Origin: Flavobacterium sp. RSP15
GTDB taxonomy: Bacteria > Bacteroidota > Bacteroidia > Flavobacteriales > Flavobacteriaceae
Assembly (NCBI RefSeq): GCF_003968755.1
Contig: NZ_RYDL01000003.1
Coordinates: 223,177 to 287,176, forward strand
Reading direction: 5' to 3'
Length of the DNA: 64,000 nt
The notes beneath the pieces were generated by a model. That model was not told the DNA's origin. It was given only the letters and a program-made list of their open reading frames with translations, and ran no database searches. The translations under genes were made by a program, and so were the position numbers. This document shows, in pieces, positions 49,847 through 59,385 of the stretch (position 1 is its first letter; each line of letters begins with the position of its first letter).

Positions 49847-49918
49847 TAGCCCGTAGCGGAATCGAACCGCTCTTACATGGATGAAAACCATGCGTCCTAA
49901 CCGATAGACGAACGGGCC
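49847..49918 (-). tRNA. tRNA-Glu (anticodon TTC), variant B copy 2
   Basis: It has the same 72-nt sequence as the copy at 49730-49801, so it is a recent tandem duplicate with a 45-bp spacer. The three tRNA genes form one minus-strand cluster upstream of rpsT. Confidence 0.95.
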
Positions 49919-49996
49919 CTGCTTCTCTAATGCGGATGCAAAAATACAACTATTTTTGAAACGCACAATAGCTGGTGCTAAAAAAAAATATTTTTT

Positions 49997-51475
49997 TTAA
50001 TATGCCTTCGCAAATAACACTCTTCCTATCGAGCTTTTCCCAGTAAAGACGCAGTTTCCCGCTGCTAAAACCCTGTCCAGGGGTATGCATCTAATAGTTG
50101 CTTTAGTCAAGTCCTTAATCTTTTCCTCAGTCGCTGCAGTTCCGTCCCAATGTGCTGATACAAAACCTCCTTTGGCGTCTAAAACCGCTTTGAACTCTTC
50201 AAAACTATTTACTTCAGTAACATGTGTATTTCTGTACTGTAATGCTTTTTCAAATAATTCTTTTTGAATTTGCGCTAGTAAATCGTTGATATACGTTTCA
50301 ATTCCATCTTTAGAAACGACTTCTTTGGTCAATGTATCTCTTCTTGCAACCTCAAAAGTTCCATTTTCTAAATCTTTTGGACCTACAGCAATCCTAACCG
50401 GCACGCCTTTTAATTCCCATTCTGCAAATTTAAAACCTGGCTTTTGAGTCGTTCTGTTATCATATTTGACAGCGATTTGTAATTTTCGCAAAGCCACAGT
50501 CAAAACAGTTACTGCTTCAGTTATTGCCGCTAATTGCTCCTCTGTTTTATAAATAGGAACAATCACGACCTGAATAGGCGCTAAACTAGGAGGCAATACC
50601 AGGCCTTGGTCGTCTGAATGCGTCATCACTAATGCCCCCATCAAACGAGTAGAAACACCCCACGAAGTTCCCCAAACATATTCTTGCTTTCCTTCGGCAT
50701 TTGCAAATTTCACATCAAACGCTTTAGCAAAGTTTTGCCCTAAAAAGTGTGACGTCCCCGCTTGTAATGCTTTACCATCCTGCATCAACGCCTCGATACA
50801 ATAGGTTTCTTCTGCTCCAGCAAAACGCTCGGTTTCCGTTTTTATTCCTTTTATAACTGGAATTGCCATAAAATTCTCAGCAAAATCAGCATACACGTGC
50901 ATCATTTTTTCTGATTCTTCTACCGCTTCTGCTTTAGTAGCGTGCGCTGTATGCCCTTCTTGCCATAAAAATTCTGCGGTACGCAAAAACAATCTCGTTC
51001 TCATTTCCCAGCGCACCACATTTGCCCATTGGTTAATCAGTAATGGCAAATCTCTATACGATTGTACCCATCCTTTATAAGTAGACCAAATAATAGCTTC
51101 ACTTGTAGGACGTACAATTAATTCTTCTTCTAATTTTGCATTGGGATCCACCATTAGTTTACCAGGTCTGTCAGGATCGTTTTTTAATCGATAATGGGTA
51201 ACAATAGCACATTCCTTAGCAAAACCTTCTGCATTTTTTTCTTCGGCTTCAAACATGCTTTTAGGAACAAATAGAGGAAAATATGCATTTTGATGTCCGG
51301 TTTCTTTAAACATTCGATCCAACTCTGCTTGCATTTTTTCCCAAATTGCATATCCGTAAGGCTTGATAACCATACACCCCCTCACCCCTGAATTTTCGGC
51401 TAAGTCAGCTTTGACAACCAACTCGTTATACCATTTTGAATAATCTTCCGCTCTTGTAGTTAAGTTCTTACCCAT
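49997..51475 (-). CDS. proS: Prolyl-tRNA synthetase (archaeal/eukaryal-type class II)
   Basis: The 492-aa class II synthetase shows [18 protein letters not shown] (motif 1), [23 protein letters not shown] and [26 protein letters not shown] (motif 2), and [37 protein letters not shown] is motif 3. A C-terminal zinc-less extension ends [14 protein letters not shown]. It charges tRNA-Pro. The length fits the short form without the editing domain used by Bacteroidetes. Confidence 0.96.
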   Translation of the reverse strand: MGKNLTTRAEDYSKWYNELVVKADLAENSGVRGCMVIKPYGYAIWEKMQAELDRMFKETGHQNAYFPLFVPKSMFEAEEKNAEGFAKECAIVTHYRLKNDPDRPGKLMVDPNAKLEEELIVRPTSEAIIWSTYKGWVQSYRDLPLLINQWANVVRWEMRTRLFLRTAEFLWQEGHTAHATKAEAVEESEKMMHVYADFAENFMAIPVIKGIKTETERFAGAEETYCIEALMQDGKALQAGTSHFLGQNFAKAFDVKFANAEGKQEYVWGTSWGVSTRLMGALVMTHSDDQGLVLPPSLAPIQVVIVPIYKTEEQLAAITEAVTVLTVALRKLQIAVKYDNRTTQKPGFKFAEWELKGVPVRIAVGPKDLENGTFEVARRDTLTKEVVSKDGIETYINDLLAQIQKELFEKALQYRNTHVTEVNSFEEFKAVLDAKGGFVSAHWDGTAATEEKIKDLTKATIRCIPLDRVLAAGNCVFTGKSSIGRVLFAKAY

Positions 51476-51576
51476 GTTTTATATTTTGGCACAAATTTTG
51501 TTTAATATTTATTTAACTAATAATTACGCAAAACTAACTATTTTTGTAATGTCCAACAATAAAAAACCCTATTCAT

Positions 51577-52617
51577 ATGAAAACTAATATTATCTCCAAC
51601 CGAAATACCTTCCTTTTTTCTTTAATAGGGTTTTTGAGCATTCTTTTAACTTCCTGTGGTTCTTACCAAAATAGCTCCTATTACGATTCTGACGGAATCT
51701 ATGGCAATACTTCCTATCAAATTGCGGAACGAGAACCACAAAATGATCCAAATAACCAATATACTGCGTATTTCAATTCACTTCAAAACAACTACCGATC
51801 CAATGAAATTTTCACAGATGTAGATACCTATAGTAATTATGATTTAGAAAACGATACTCTTCAAGAAAACTACACTACTTATGCTGGATGGGGAGGTAAT
51901 GCGCAATCCGTAAATGTCTATGACAACGGATGGGGTATGAATAACTGGTACGGAAACAATTGGGGCATGAATAACTGGTACGGAAACAACTGGGGATTTA
52001 ACGGTGGTTTTGGATGGGGAATGAACATGGGATTTGGGTGGAATAACTGGTATGGCAACAATTGGGGATGGAACAACTGGTATGGAAACAATTGGGGATG
52101 GAACAACTGGTACGGTAACGGCTGGGGAAACTATGGCTATGGTCAAAACAATGTCAATTATTCTTCTAATGCAGGCCGACGAGGGTCTTCGTATTCCAAT
52201 TCAAATGCGATAAACAACACCAATCAAACAAGCAGAGAATATTCCCAAAACCAAACCAATACCACTATTGGCAGACGAACTAATAACGCCAACTTTAGAA
52301 ACAACACTTCTGATTTGCGACGAAACGCAACGAATAGCATCAACCGAACAAGTCCTACATTCTCTAGGAATCAAGGTCAACCGCAAAACAGTTCGTACAA
52401 TACGCCCAGAAGAAGATCCAACACAAACAATGCGCGCAACCAAAACAATGCGCCTTCACGATCTTTCACACCAACAAGAAATGACAACAACAGCCCGTCG
52501 TCTTACAGCCCTAGTTCAAACATGTCCAGATCTAATAATTCAGGTGGCGGAAGATCCGGTGGTAGTAGTGGTGGTGGTAGATCATCTGGCGGTGGCGGAA
52601 GAGGCGGAAGAGGATAA
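51577..52617 (+). CDS. Repetitive lipoprotein with WNNWYGNN repeats
   Basis: The 346-aa protein has a lipobox LTSC around residue 27 (signal FSLIGFLSILLTSC), so it is a probable outer-membrane lipoprotein. Residues about 113-187 hold tandem repeats built on N-W-Y-G-N-N-W-G-x-N, seven or so tryptophan-rich units. After an Asn/Arg/Ser-rich stretch, the C-terminus is Gly/Ser/Arg-rich. Low-complexity composition suggests a disordered or beta-rich surface-associated protein. No enzyme motif is seen. It is transcribed divergently from proS and followed by a FadL-type gene. Confidence 0.85.
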   Translation: MKTNIISNRNTFLFSLIGFLSILLTSCGSYQNSSYYDSDGIYGNTSYQIAEREPQNDPNNQYTAYFNSLQNNYRSNEIFTDVDTYSNYDLENDTLQENYTTYAGWGGNAQSVNVYDNGWGMNNWYGNNWGMNNWYGNNWGFNGGFGWGMNMGFGWNNWYGNNWGWNNWYGNNWGWNNWYGNGWGNYGYGQNNVNYSSNAGRRGSSYSNSNAINNTNQTSREYSQNQTNTTIGRRTNNANFRNNTSDLRRNATNSINRTSPTFSRNQGQPQNSSYNTPRRRSNTNNARNQNNAPSRSFTPTRNDNNSPSSYSPSSNMSRSNNSGGGRSGGSSGGGRSSGGGGRGGRG

Positions 52618-52670
52618 AAAAATAGTGCGGAACCATCCTTTTTGATAAAAATTAAATACCCCAACAAAAA

Positions 52671-54251
52671 ATGAAAAAACATCTATATTTATTACTCGCT
52701 GGCTTATCATTTACCGTAGCCCAATCACAAGAAATCTCTGATGCACTTCGGTATTCACAAAACAATTTAAATGGAACAGCCCGTTTTAGAGCCATGAGCG
52801 GTGCTTTTGGAGCACTTGGGGGCGACCTGTCATCTATCAATGTAAACCCTGCTGGTTCAGCGGTGTTTACCAATAATCAAATGGCTGTTACATTGACTAA
52901 CTTCGATACTAAAAACAATTCAAATTACTTTGGCGGGACAGCAACAGAGAAAGAAAACTCCTTTGATTTGAATCAAGCAGGAATTGTATTTGTTTTTAAT
53001 ACCAGAAACCCAAACAGCAAGTGGAGAAAAATTTCCTTGGCCATAAATTATGAAAACGCCAATAATTTTGATAATGGGCTGTTTTCAGCAGGAACCAATC
53101 CAAACAATTCTATAGCTAATTATTTTTTAAGCTATGCCAATAATGGGAACGGCGGTGCTCCTGTTCCTCAGGATTTTGTAAACACAAATCCAGGAGAATC
53201 TATATCCCAATTGTATTCTTTCTTAGGTAGCAATCTTCCAAATGGTCAATATCCTAATTTAAGTGGCTTCGCAGCTCAACAAGCATTTTTGGGGTATCAA
53301 GGCTTTGTTTTAAATGCCGCAGACGAGTCCAATAACAACTCTACTTTTTTATCTAACGTTCCTGCTGGAGGAAATTATTATCAAGAAAATTCCGTTTACA
53401 GTACGGGATACAACGGGAAATTATCCTTTAATGCAGCAACTTCCTATAATGACCAATTCTATTTTGGACTAAATTTAAATTCTCACTTTACTGATTTTAA
53501 TAAATCGTCTAGCTTTTACGAAGACAATAGCAACCCATTGGGTACTAATGATCAAATCACAAGAGTACAATTTGACAATGATCTTTATACTTACGGATCT
53601 GGATTCTCATTTCAAGTAGGTGCTATTGCAAAAATCACTAACGAAATTAGATTTGGTATGGCCTATGAATCTTCTACATGGTATACATTGAATGACGAGC
53701 TTTCTCAAAGGTTAATTACGGTACGCGGCAATTCAACCGGTGAATTACCACAAGATGTGGTAGACCCGCAAGTGGTTAATGTTTACGAGCCCTATAAATT
53801 GCAAACACCAAGTAAGTTAACTGGTAGTTTGGCTTACGTATTTGGAAAAACCGGTTTGATCAGTGTTGATTACGCCTTGAAAGACTATAGCAACATCAAA
53901 TTTAAACCTGAAAATGATGCCTTTTTTAGAACCCTAAATAATGATGTGAATGAATTGCTCGATACTACTGGAGAGCTAAGAATAGGTGCCGAATACAAAA
54001 TTAAGGCATTAAGTTTGAGAGCAGGATACCGGTACGAACAAAGTCCGTATAAAAATGCCGTAACCGTGGGTGATTTAACTGGGTATTCCGCAGGTTTAGG
54101 ATATAATTTTGGATCTACCAAACTGGATTTAGCCTATTCCTATGCCAAAAGAAATTCTCAACAAGGATTTTTTAATCAAGGATTCACTGATGGAGCAAGT
54201 ATAGATGCTATTAACAACAATGTTTCTTTGACACTATTGTTTGAGTTGTAA
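52671..54251 (+). CDS. FadL/OmpP1/TodX-type outer-membrane transport protein
   Basis: The 526-aa outer-membrane barrel has a signal peptide (KHLYLLLAGLSFTVAQS). The N-terminal FadL hatch pattern SGAFGALGGDLSSINVNPAGSAVF is very clear. The remaining sequence alternates amphipathic strands and ends VSLTLLFEL with the terminal hydrophobic residue of a barrel. The family takes up hydrophobic compounds such as long-chain fatty acids; the ligand here is unknown. It follows the lipoprotein gene by about 50 bp. Confidence 0.93.
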   Translation: MKKHLYLLLAGLSFTVAQSQEISDALRYSQNNLNGTARFRAMSGAFGALGGDLSSINVNPAGSAVFTNNQMAVTLTNFDTKNNSNYFGGTATEKENSFDLNQAGIVFVFNTRNPNSKWRKISLAINYENANNFDNGLFSAGTNPNNSIANYFLSYANNGNGGAPVPQDFVNTNPGESISQLYSFLGSNLPNGQYPNLSGFAAQQAFLGYQGFVLNAADESNNNSTFLSNVPAGGNYYQENSVYSTGYNGKLSFNAATSYNDQFYFGLNLNSHFTDFNKSSSFYEDNSNPLGTNDQITRVQFDNDLYTYGSGFSFQVGAIAKITNEIRFGMAYESSTWYTLNDELSQRLITVRGNSTGELPQDVVDPQVVNVYEPYKLQTPSKLTGSLAYVFGKTGLISVDYALKDYSNIKFKPENDAFFRTLNNDVNELLDTTGELRIGAEYKIKALSLRAGYRYEQSPYKNAVTVGDLTGYSAGLGYNFGSTKLDLAYSYAKRNSQQGFFNQGFTDGASIDAINNNVSLTLLFEL

Positions 54252-54273
54252 CGTCCTGAAAAATGAATTAGAA

Positions 54274-54309
54274 AAATCCGTTTCGTGATCGTGAAACGGA
54301 TTTTTTTTT
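54274..54309 (+). terminator. Terminator after the FadL-type gene
   Basis: The stem AAATCCGTTTC/GAAACGGATTT (54274-54284 with 54293-54303) is followed by a T-run. The dispersed repeat begins directly at its end. Confidence 0.85.
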
Positions 54310-54423
54310 AGCCCTGATGACAGTGAAAATCCTTCCGATTTTTCTCGGGAGATTTCTTCACCTAGTAGTCATTTTTAAGGAGTTCAGAGAACTTTGTTTG
54401 TAGCGTACAGCAGGAAGGGCTCC
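54309..54423 (+). repeat. Dispersed flavobacterial intergenic element, copy 4
   Basis: It begins TAGCCCTGATGACAGTG and ends TAGCGTACAGCAGGAAGGGCTCC, the same termini as the element at 6759-6858 with a different interior. It contains the hairpin CGATTTTTCTCGGGAG type. It is immediately downstream of the terminator and upstream of the rimO promoter. Confidence 0.65.
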
Positions 54424-54464
54424 ATAAAAAACACAAAGATTTATGGTCCTAGAAATAAAAAGTG

Positions 54465-54472
54465 TAATTTTG
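54465..54472 (+). promoter_or_regulatory. -7 box of rimO
   Basis: TAATTTTG is a perfect TAnnTTTG box 32 bp upstream of the start codon at 54505, which supports that start over an upstream in-frame codon at 54394. Confidence 0.6.
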
Positions 54473-54504
54473 CAAAATTCCCAAATTATCGGGATTCTAA
54501 TGTT

Positions 54505-55818
54505 ATGAGAACGAAGTCTTTAAAAAAGAATAAAATAAACGTAATCACTCTTGGGTGTTCAAAAAACGTATATGATAGTGAAGTGCTTATGGGTCAGCTA
54601 CGCGCAAGCGGCAAAGACGTTACGCATGAAGCTCCGGAAGCCGAAGAGGGAAATATTATTGTCATCAATACCTGTGGATTTATTGATAATGCCAAGGCCG
54701 AATCTGTCAATATGATTCTGGAATATGCGGACAAAAAAGAAAGAGGATTAGTTGATAAAGTATTTGTTACCGGATGTCTGTCCGAGCGTTACCGACCTGA
54801 TTTAGAAAAAGAGATTCCAAATGTGGATCAATTTTTTGGAACTACAGAGCTACCCCAATTATTAAAAGCCTTGGGAGCGGACTACAAGCACGAGTTGCTT
54901 GGAGAACGACTGACTACAACTCCAAAAAATTATGCCTATCTAAAAATTTCCGAAGGTTGTGACAGACCATGCAGTTTTTGTGCAATACCCTTAATGCGAG
55001 GAAAAAACGTTTCACAAACAATTGAAAAACTGGTAAAAGAATCCGAAGGTCTAGCCAAAAATGGCGTTAAAGAATTGATCTTGATTGCTCAGGATTTGAC
55101 GTATTACGGATTAGATATCTACAAAAAAAGAGCGCTTGGAGAACTACTGGAAGCTTTAGTTAAAGTAGAAGGAATTGAGTGGATTCGCTTGCATTATGCT
55201 TTCCCAACCGGTTTTCCTATGGATGTGCTGGAAATCATGAAACGCGAAACTAAGATTTGTAATTACATTGATATTCCGTTGCAACACATTTCAGATTCAA
55301 TTTTGAAATCCATGCGTCGCGGAACAACGCAAGCAAAAACAACAAAATTATTAAAAGAGTTCCGCGAAGCAGTACCTGGAATTGCAATACGCACCACTTT
55401 GATCGTAGGATATCCCGGCGAAACACAAGAAGATTTCAATATATTAAAAGACTGGGTTCAGGAAATGAAATTTGATAGAATGGGCTGTTTTGCTTACTCC
55501 CATGAAGAAAACACACATGCCTATTTACTGGAAGATGATGTTCCAGATACTGTAAAACAAGAGCGCGCCAATGAGATTATGGAGTTACAATCACAAATTT
55601 CATGGGATTTAAATCAGGAAAAAGTAGGTCAAACGTTCCGATGCATCATCGACAGAAAAGAAGGTGGCCATTTTGTAGGCCGAACTGAGTTTGACAGCCC
55701 AGACGTAGACAATGAGGTTTTAATAGATGCATCAAAACATTATGTAAAAACAGGAGAGTTTGTGATGATCAAAATTATCGAAGCAACGGAATTTGATTTG
55801 TACGGAGAACCGGTATAA
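54505..55818 (+). CDS. rimO: Ribosomal protein S12 methylthiotransferase
   Basis: The 437-aa radical-SAM enzyme adds a methylthio group to an Asp of ribosomal protein S12. The UPF0004 N-terminal domain begins INVITLGCSKNVYDSEVLMG. The radical-SAM triad is CDRPCSFCAIPLMRG (CxxxCxxC). The C-terminal TRAM domain follows FRCIIDRKEGGHFVGRTEFD. The N-terminal Fe-S cysteines include CSKN, INTCGF and VTGCLSER. Standard length from MRTKSLKKNK. The frame extends 111 bp upstream of the chosen start without a homologous segment. Confidence 0.95.
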   Translation: MRTKSLKKNKINVITLGCSKNVYDSEVLMGQLRASGKDVTHEAPEAEEGNIIVINTCGFIDNAKAESVNMILEYADKKERGLVDKVFVTGCLSERYRPDLEKEIPNVDQFFGTTELPQLLKALGADYKHELLGERLTTTPKNYAYLKISEGCDRPCSFCAIPLMRGKNVSQTIEKLVKESEGLAKNGVKELILIAQDLTYYGLDIYKKRALGELLEALVKVEGIEWIRLHYAFPTGFPMDVLEIMKRETKICNYIDIPLQHISDSILKSMRRGTTQAKTTKLLKEFREAVPGIAIRTTLIVGYPGETQEDFNILKDWVQEMKFDRMGCFAYSHEENTHAYLLEDDVPDTVKQERANEIMELQSQISWDLNQEKVGQTFRCIIDRKEGGHFVGRTEFDSPDVDNEVLIDASKHYVKTGEFVMIKIIEATEFDLYGEPV

Positions 55819-55856
55819 TTTTTTAAACGATTTTTTAATATTTTAAAATGCTACAC

Positions 55857-56336
55857 ATGAAAACAATTCAATCAGTACTAGTGATCACATTTGTATTATT
55901 ATCAGTCCACACCATTTCAGCACAATACGGAAACGGTGGTTATAATAATGGATATGGAAACGGGAACGGTTACGGAGGAAATCGTAGGATGAATAGCGGA
56001 ATGGATCAAGCCAGAACTCCTGAAAAACCTAAAGAAATTCCTGTTGAAGTTTCAGTTGCTAAAATAATGGAAACTATAACACCGGAACTTAATCTGGATG
56101 AACTACAAGTGGTAGCAATGTCTAATATCTTCATTGAAAGCTTCAGAACTCAAGGAATGCTTCTAAATGCAGAAACCAGTCAGGAAGATAAAATTAAAAA
56201 TATCGAGGCACTATCTGAAGTTACCGATAGAAAATTAATGGCATTATTAAATGAAGATCAGAAGGAAAAATTCATTGTTTTAAAAAAAGAGCAGAAAAAT
56301 CCAAAAAAATCAAAGTCTAAAAAGAAATCGAAATAA
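55857..56336 (+). CDS. Small exported protein with Gly/Asn/Tyr-rich segment
   Basis: Counted from MKTIQSVLVI the protein is 159 aa; an ATG three codons earlier is possible. A signal peptide ends at SAQYG. The mature N-terminus is low-complexity (GNGGYNNGYGNGNGYGG). A helical domain follows, ETITPELNLDELQVVAMSNIFIE...LMALLNEDQKEKFIVLKKEQK, resembling Spy/CpxP-like periplasmic helix pairs. A Lys-rich tail (KSKSKKKSK) ends it. The function is unknown; a periplasmic chaperone-like role is speculative. Confidence 0.75.
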   Translation: MKTIQSVLVITFVLLSVHTISAQYGNGGYNNGYGNGNGYGGNRRMNSGMDQARTPEKPKEIPVEVSVAKIMETITPELNLDELQVVAMSNIFIESFRTQGMLLNAETSQEDKIKNIEALSEVTDRKLMALLNEDQKEKFIVLKKEQKNPKKSKSKKKSK

Positions 56337-56371
56337 TCGTTTTTTTATTCCATTATAAAACTCAAATCCTA

Positions 56372-57274
56372 ATGAGAAATATTTTTTATGCCCTATTTTT
56401 CGCCCTTGCTATTGCTGCTTGCTCTACAAATCCATACAAGAAAACTGAAAAGGTATATGACACCAAACTCAAAACATTAAAAAAAACGATTTCTAATAAG
56501 GATCCTAAACCCCTTCCGGTTGTTCCCCCTGTTGAATTAAACAGAGATACATTATACACGCAGCAATTACGCACCTATAAGGATACTATTTTCAAAATGG
56601 GATCTACGTTTTTGGAAAATGGGATCAATACGAAATGGATTGGTACTGTCAATTTTAATTTACGCAAGCCTAATTTCATCATTATTCATCATACAGCGCA
56701 AGATTCATTGCAACAAACCATAAATACATTTACAAAAACAGAAACTCAGGTAAGTTCGCATTATGTGATTTCAGATGATGGTAAAGTAGTGCAAATGCTG
56801 AATGACTACCTAAGAGCCTGGCATGCCGGAAATGGTTCTTGGGGAAAAAATACGGATATTAATTCAGCTTCTATAGGAATTGAACTCGACAATAACGGAT
56901 CCGAAGTGTTTTCAGAATCACAAATCAATAGCTTATTAGCCCTTCTAACTAAGTTAAAAAAAGATTACAACATTCCTGCTCAAAACATTTTAGGTCATGC
57001 GGATATTGCCCCAACCAGAAAAAAAGATCCCAGCGCCTTATTTCCCTGGAAAATTTTAGCCGAAAAAGGTTTTGGAATTTGGCCTGATGAATTTCTACAA
57101 ACAGCTCCTTTTGATTTTAATGTCGATCAGGGATTACGAATTATTGGGTATGACACTAAAAACATATCTGCTGCTATTATTGCTTTTAAACTTCATTATA
57201 TTCAAGATGAAGTTACTGATATTTTAGATGAAAAAACAAGAAATACCATTTATTCTATTTACAAACAACAATAG
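56372..57274 (+). CDS. N-acetylmuramoyl-L-alanine amidase lipoprotein
   Basis: The 300-aa probable lipoprotein has a signal with lipobox-like AACS near residue 17. The Amidase_2 zinc-dependent domain (about 95-235) contains NFIIIHHTAQDSLQQ (first zinc His), SHYVISDDGKVVQMLND, RAWHAGNGSWG, NSASIGIELDNNG and ILGHADIAPTRKKDPSALFPW (third zinc His region). It cleaves the amide between muramic acid and the peptide in peptidoglycan turnover or recycling. A short helical extension follows to the C-terminus. Confidence 0.92.
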   Translation: MRNIFYALFFALAIAACSTNPYKKTEKVYDTKLKTLKKTISNKDPKPLPVVPPVELNRDTLYTQQLRTYKDTIFKMGSTFLENGINTKWIGTVNFNLRKPNFIIIHHTAQDSLQQTINTFTKTETQVSSHYVISDDGKVVQMLNDYLRAWHAGNGSWGKNTDINSASIGIELDNNGSEVFSESQINSLLALLTKLKKDYNIPAQNILGHADIAPTRKKDPSALFPWKILAEKGFGIWPDEFLQTAPFDFNVDQGLRIIGYDTKNISAAIIAFKLHYIQDEVTDILDEKTRNTIYSIYKQQ

Positions 57275-57296
57275 CAAAAGCCCCTAAAACAATCCT

Positions 57297-57331
57297 AAAC
57301 GGTTTTTTGAATTTTCAAAGAGCCGTTTTTT
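57297..57331 (+). terminator. Probable terminator after the amidase gene
   Basis: The stem AAACGG/CCGTTT (57297-57302 with about 57323-57328) with a TTTTGAATTTTCAAAG inner pairing is followed by T-runs. It is imperfect. Confidence 0.6.
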
Positions 57332-57389
57332 GTGTCCAAAATTGAATAATTAATATTTCTCCAAACCACTGCCGAAATTATTAATGAGT

Positions 57390-57655
57390 ACTGAAGTACA
57401 ACCAAAATCGGCATTAGTTTTTAGTCATACATTGGCACTCGTTGGATGCAATTGTTCAAAACGTCAGTCCGAGTGTTTTTTGTGGAGTAAAACGGAACAA
57501 AGCTTCTCGATATCCTTCGCACTTGAAGTGACGTGTATCGAGAACCGTTTTTAATACTAATTTTCTAGTTCTTGATATAATCCCGCCCAAAAGCGGGATC
57601 ATTCGAACTGACGAAAATTTCCATCAAAAACTAATTACACCCAACGGGTACTTTA
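57390..57655. repeat. Two diverged inverted copies of a roughly 50-bp unit
   Basis: On the plus strand near 57440-57475 is CGTTGGATGCAATTG...CGTCAGTCCGAGTG. On the minus strand near 57600-57650 is CGTTGGGTGTAATTAG...CGTCAGTTCGAATG. Between them lies TCTCGATA (57509-57516) with TATCGAGA (57537-57544). The 430-bp gap has no gene. It resembles common flavobacterial intergenic repeats of unknown role. Confidence 0.55.
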
Positions 57656-57669
57656 GGAAATTTTAAACA

Positions 57670-57706
57670 AAAAAAACTGCCAAAATACAAAAGAGTATCC
57701 TGGCAG
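57670..57706 (-). terminator. Terminator after the beta-barrel gene
   Basis: On the minus strand, CTGCCA...ATAC...GTAT...TGGCAG forms a two-part stem (57677-57682 with 57701-57706) followed by seven T. Confidence 0.75.
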
Positions 57707-57729
57707 CAAAAAAAATATTGTTTTAAATA

Positions 57730-58779
57730 CTAGAATGAATAGGTTGTAGCGAGCAGTGCAAATGCGGTCAAGACTTTTGGAGCAGCATCATTATTTGAAA
57801 AAATAGCTTCAGAGGCGGAGTCAAGTCTGAATTCCGGAATGATAGTCAAGTTACCAACTTTGTAGTTTAATGACAATGTATTCCCTATAACACTAGTTCC
57901 AGCAAGCAATCCCAGCGCAGGAGTTGCCTCTTTTGCATCTAAATATTCCAATCTGTATGTAAGACTTAGGGATTCTTTTATAGCAACATTTGCATAGCCT
58001 ACTAACGCAAACCACTCTCCATCCAATGAACTGTCAAAGTCGTTATCAGTCATTGCATACGTACCATTAAAACCTAAGGAAAATGCGTCACTAAGTTTCT
58101 TTGTTCCAACGAAATCAAACTGCGTCTTATTTTCATCAGAAGCTGGATTACTACTTCCGGATGTTACATTAAAAAAGGCGCTACCTGTATCGCCGAGGAA
58201 CGCAAGTTGTCCGACAAACGTTTTTTGAGTTGAGCCTGCATCAATAGTAGATTTAAAATCAGTAGGATTAGTAACTCCCGCCATAAAACTGAATTTCCCA
58301 GTAGTATATTGTGCTTTTACCCCTGTGTTAAAGAAGGGTCCGTACGTAAAGGCATAGGACATACTGTAGTTTTTATTATCAACAGCATCCAATAATTCAT
58401 ATCCCAGATGAGTTCCAAAACTACCCGCAGTAACTTTGAACTTATCTGAAAATTCATATGTAAAATTTAATTGCTTAATCATAAAAGTTGCATTGGCATC
58501 ATTATAAGTAAACTGAGCGGCTCTGTTTCCAAAACCTAAATCTACAAATACAGAACCTTTACCCCTTTTATGTGACGCTTCAATAGAAACCATTCCAAGT
58601 TCAAACGAGTTATGAGAATTAGTAAAACTTGTCAAACTGTTGTCTATTCCGGAAAAATCGTATTTGTAATACGCATCTGCAGATCCTGCAAAAGTTGTTA
58701 CTGGCATCGCAGGGGTTTCTTGTGCAAACGTAAAAGTTGTACTTAGCAATACTGCTAGGATAGCTACTGTTTTTTTCAT
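57730..58779 (-). CDS. Outer-membrane beta-barrel protein (BBP2-like)
   Basis: The 349-aa protein has a signal peptide (KKTVAILAVLLSTTFTFAQ). A barrel pattern of alternating strands follows, beginning TTFAGSADAYYKYDFSG and FELGMVSIEASHKRGKGSVFVDLGFG, and it ends LTAFALLATTYSF with a terminal Phe. The sequence fits the putative beta-barrel porin-2 family. The transported molecule is unknown. It sits alone, with a 600-bp AT-rich gap upstream. Confidence 0.85.
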   Translation of the reverse strand: MKKTVAILAVLLSTTFTFAQETPAMPVTTFAGSADAYYKYDFSGIDNSLTSFTNSHNSFELGMVSIEASHKRGKGSVFVDLGFGNRAAQFTYNDANATFMIKQLNFTYEFSDKFKVTAGSFGTHLGYELLDAVDNKNYSMSYAFTYGPFFNTGVKAQYTTGKFSFMAGVTNPTDFKSTIDAGSTQKTFVGQLAFLGDTGSAFFNVTSGSSNPASDENKTQFDFVGTKKLSDAFSLGFNGTYAMTDNDFDSSLDGEWFALVGYANVAIKESLSLTYRLEYLDAKEATPALGLLAGTSVIGNTLSLNYKVGNLTIIPEFRLDSASEAIFSNNDAAPKVLTAFALLATTYSF

Positions 58780-59385
58780 TTTAAAGGTGTTTTAATTAAT
58801 AATACAGCTTGGTAATTATTTGGTTTTGGTTACTATTTAAAAAAATCAGAACTAAAATAATTGCTAAAAACATTATTTTATGCTGCTTTAGGTGTTAATT
58901 TTTTCCTAATCCTAAAGCGAATTTATTAACTTTTACTCCACTTAAATTACTATTTTTTACTTTTTTATCTCGTTAAGAAAAGAATTATCAATAACGAAAA
59001 ATCAATGAAAAAAAATCATAATTTCATATTTTTACGAAAGTATTTTAAAAATTCAATAATTGAATTTTACATTACACCCCATATTTTTTTGATTAAAATA
59101 AATTTAAAATATAAAAAATAGAATATTATCAATAAATAAACATATTAAACAACAACAACCCCCATTAAAAAGACAGTTAATGAAAATTATATGTTTTTCA
59201 CTAAATTTAAATAATTTTGTTTTTTATAGTTCTACGTTTTGTAACACAAAAAAAAATATTCTTTTTTTTAAGTCTAAGAAACGAGTTCCAATGAGAATTA
59301 AACAGTAACAAAAAACGTTTTTTCTATTTTTTATTTTATGAAAATTTTAATGGTAACTCCCATTCAATTGTATTAAATTTATGCC
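58780..59385. other. 600-bp AT-rich intergenic region with no recognised gene
   Basis: A strongly AT-rich stretch between divergent genes has many short A- and T-runs. No frame with codon bias, tRNA or obvious repeat was found. It presumably holds the promoters of the barrel gene (minus) and the small gene at 59386 (plus), but no full -33/-7 pair could be assigned with confidence. Confidence 0.5.

Noticed and set aside
49706..49966. Open frame antisense over the tRNA-Glu genes
   Set aside because: It is created by the duplicated tRNA sequences and has no independent support.
51844..52146. Antisense frame rich in Val, Pro and Ser in the lipoprotein gene
   Set aside because: It is a complement of the Trp/Asn-rich repeats, so the composition is a by-product of the repeat.
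54394..54504. N-terminal extension of rimO
   Set aside because: It covers part of a dispersed repeat and the promoter; the RimO family starts near 54505.
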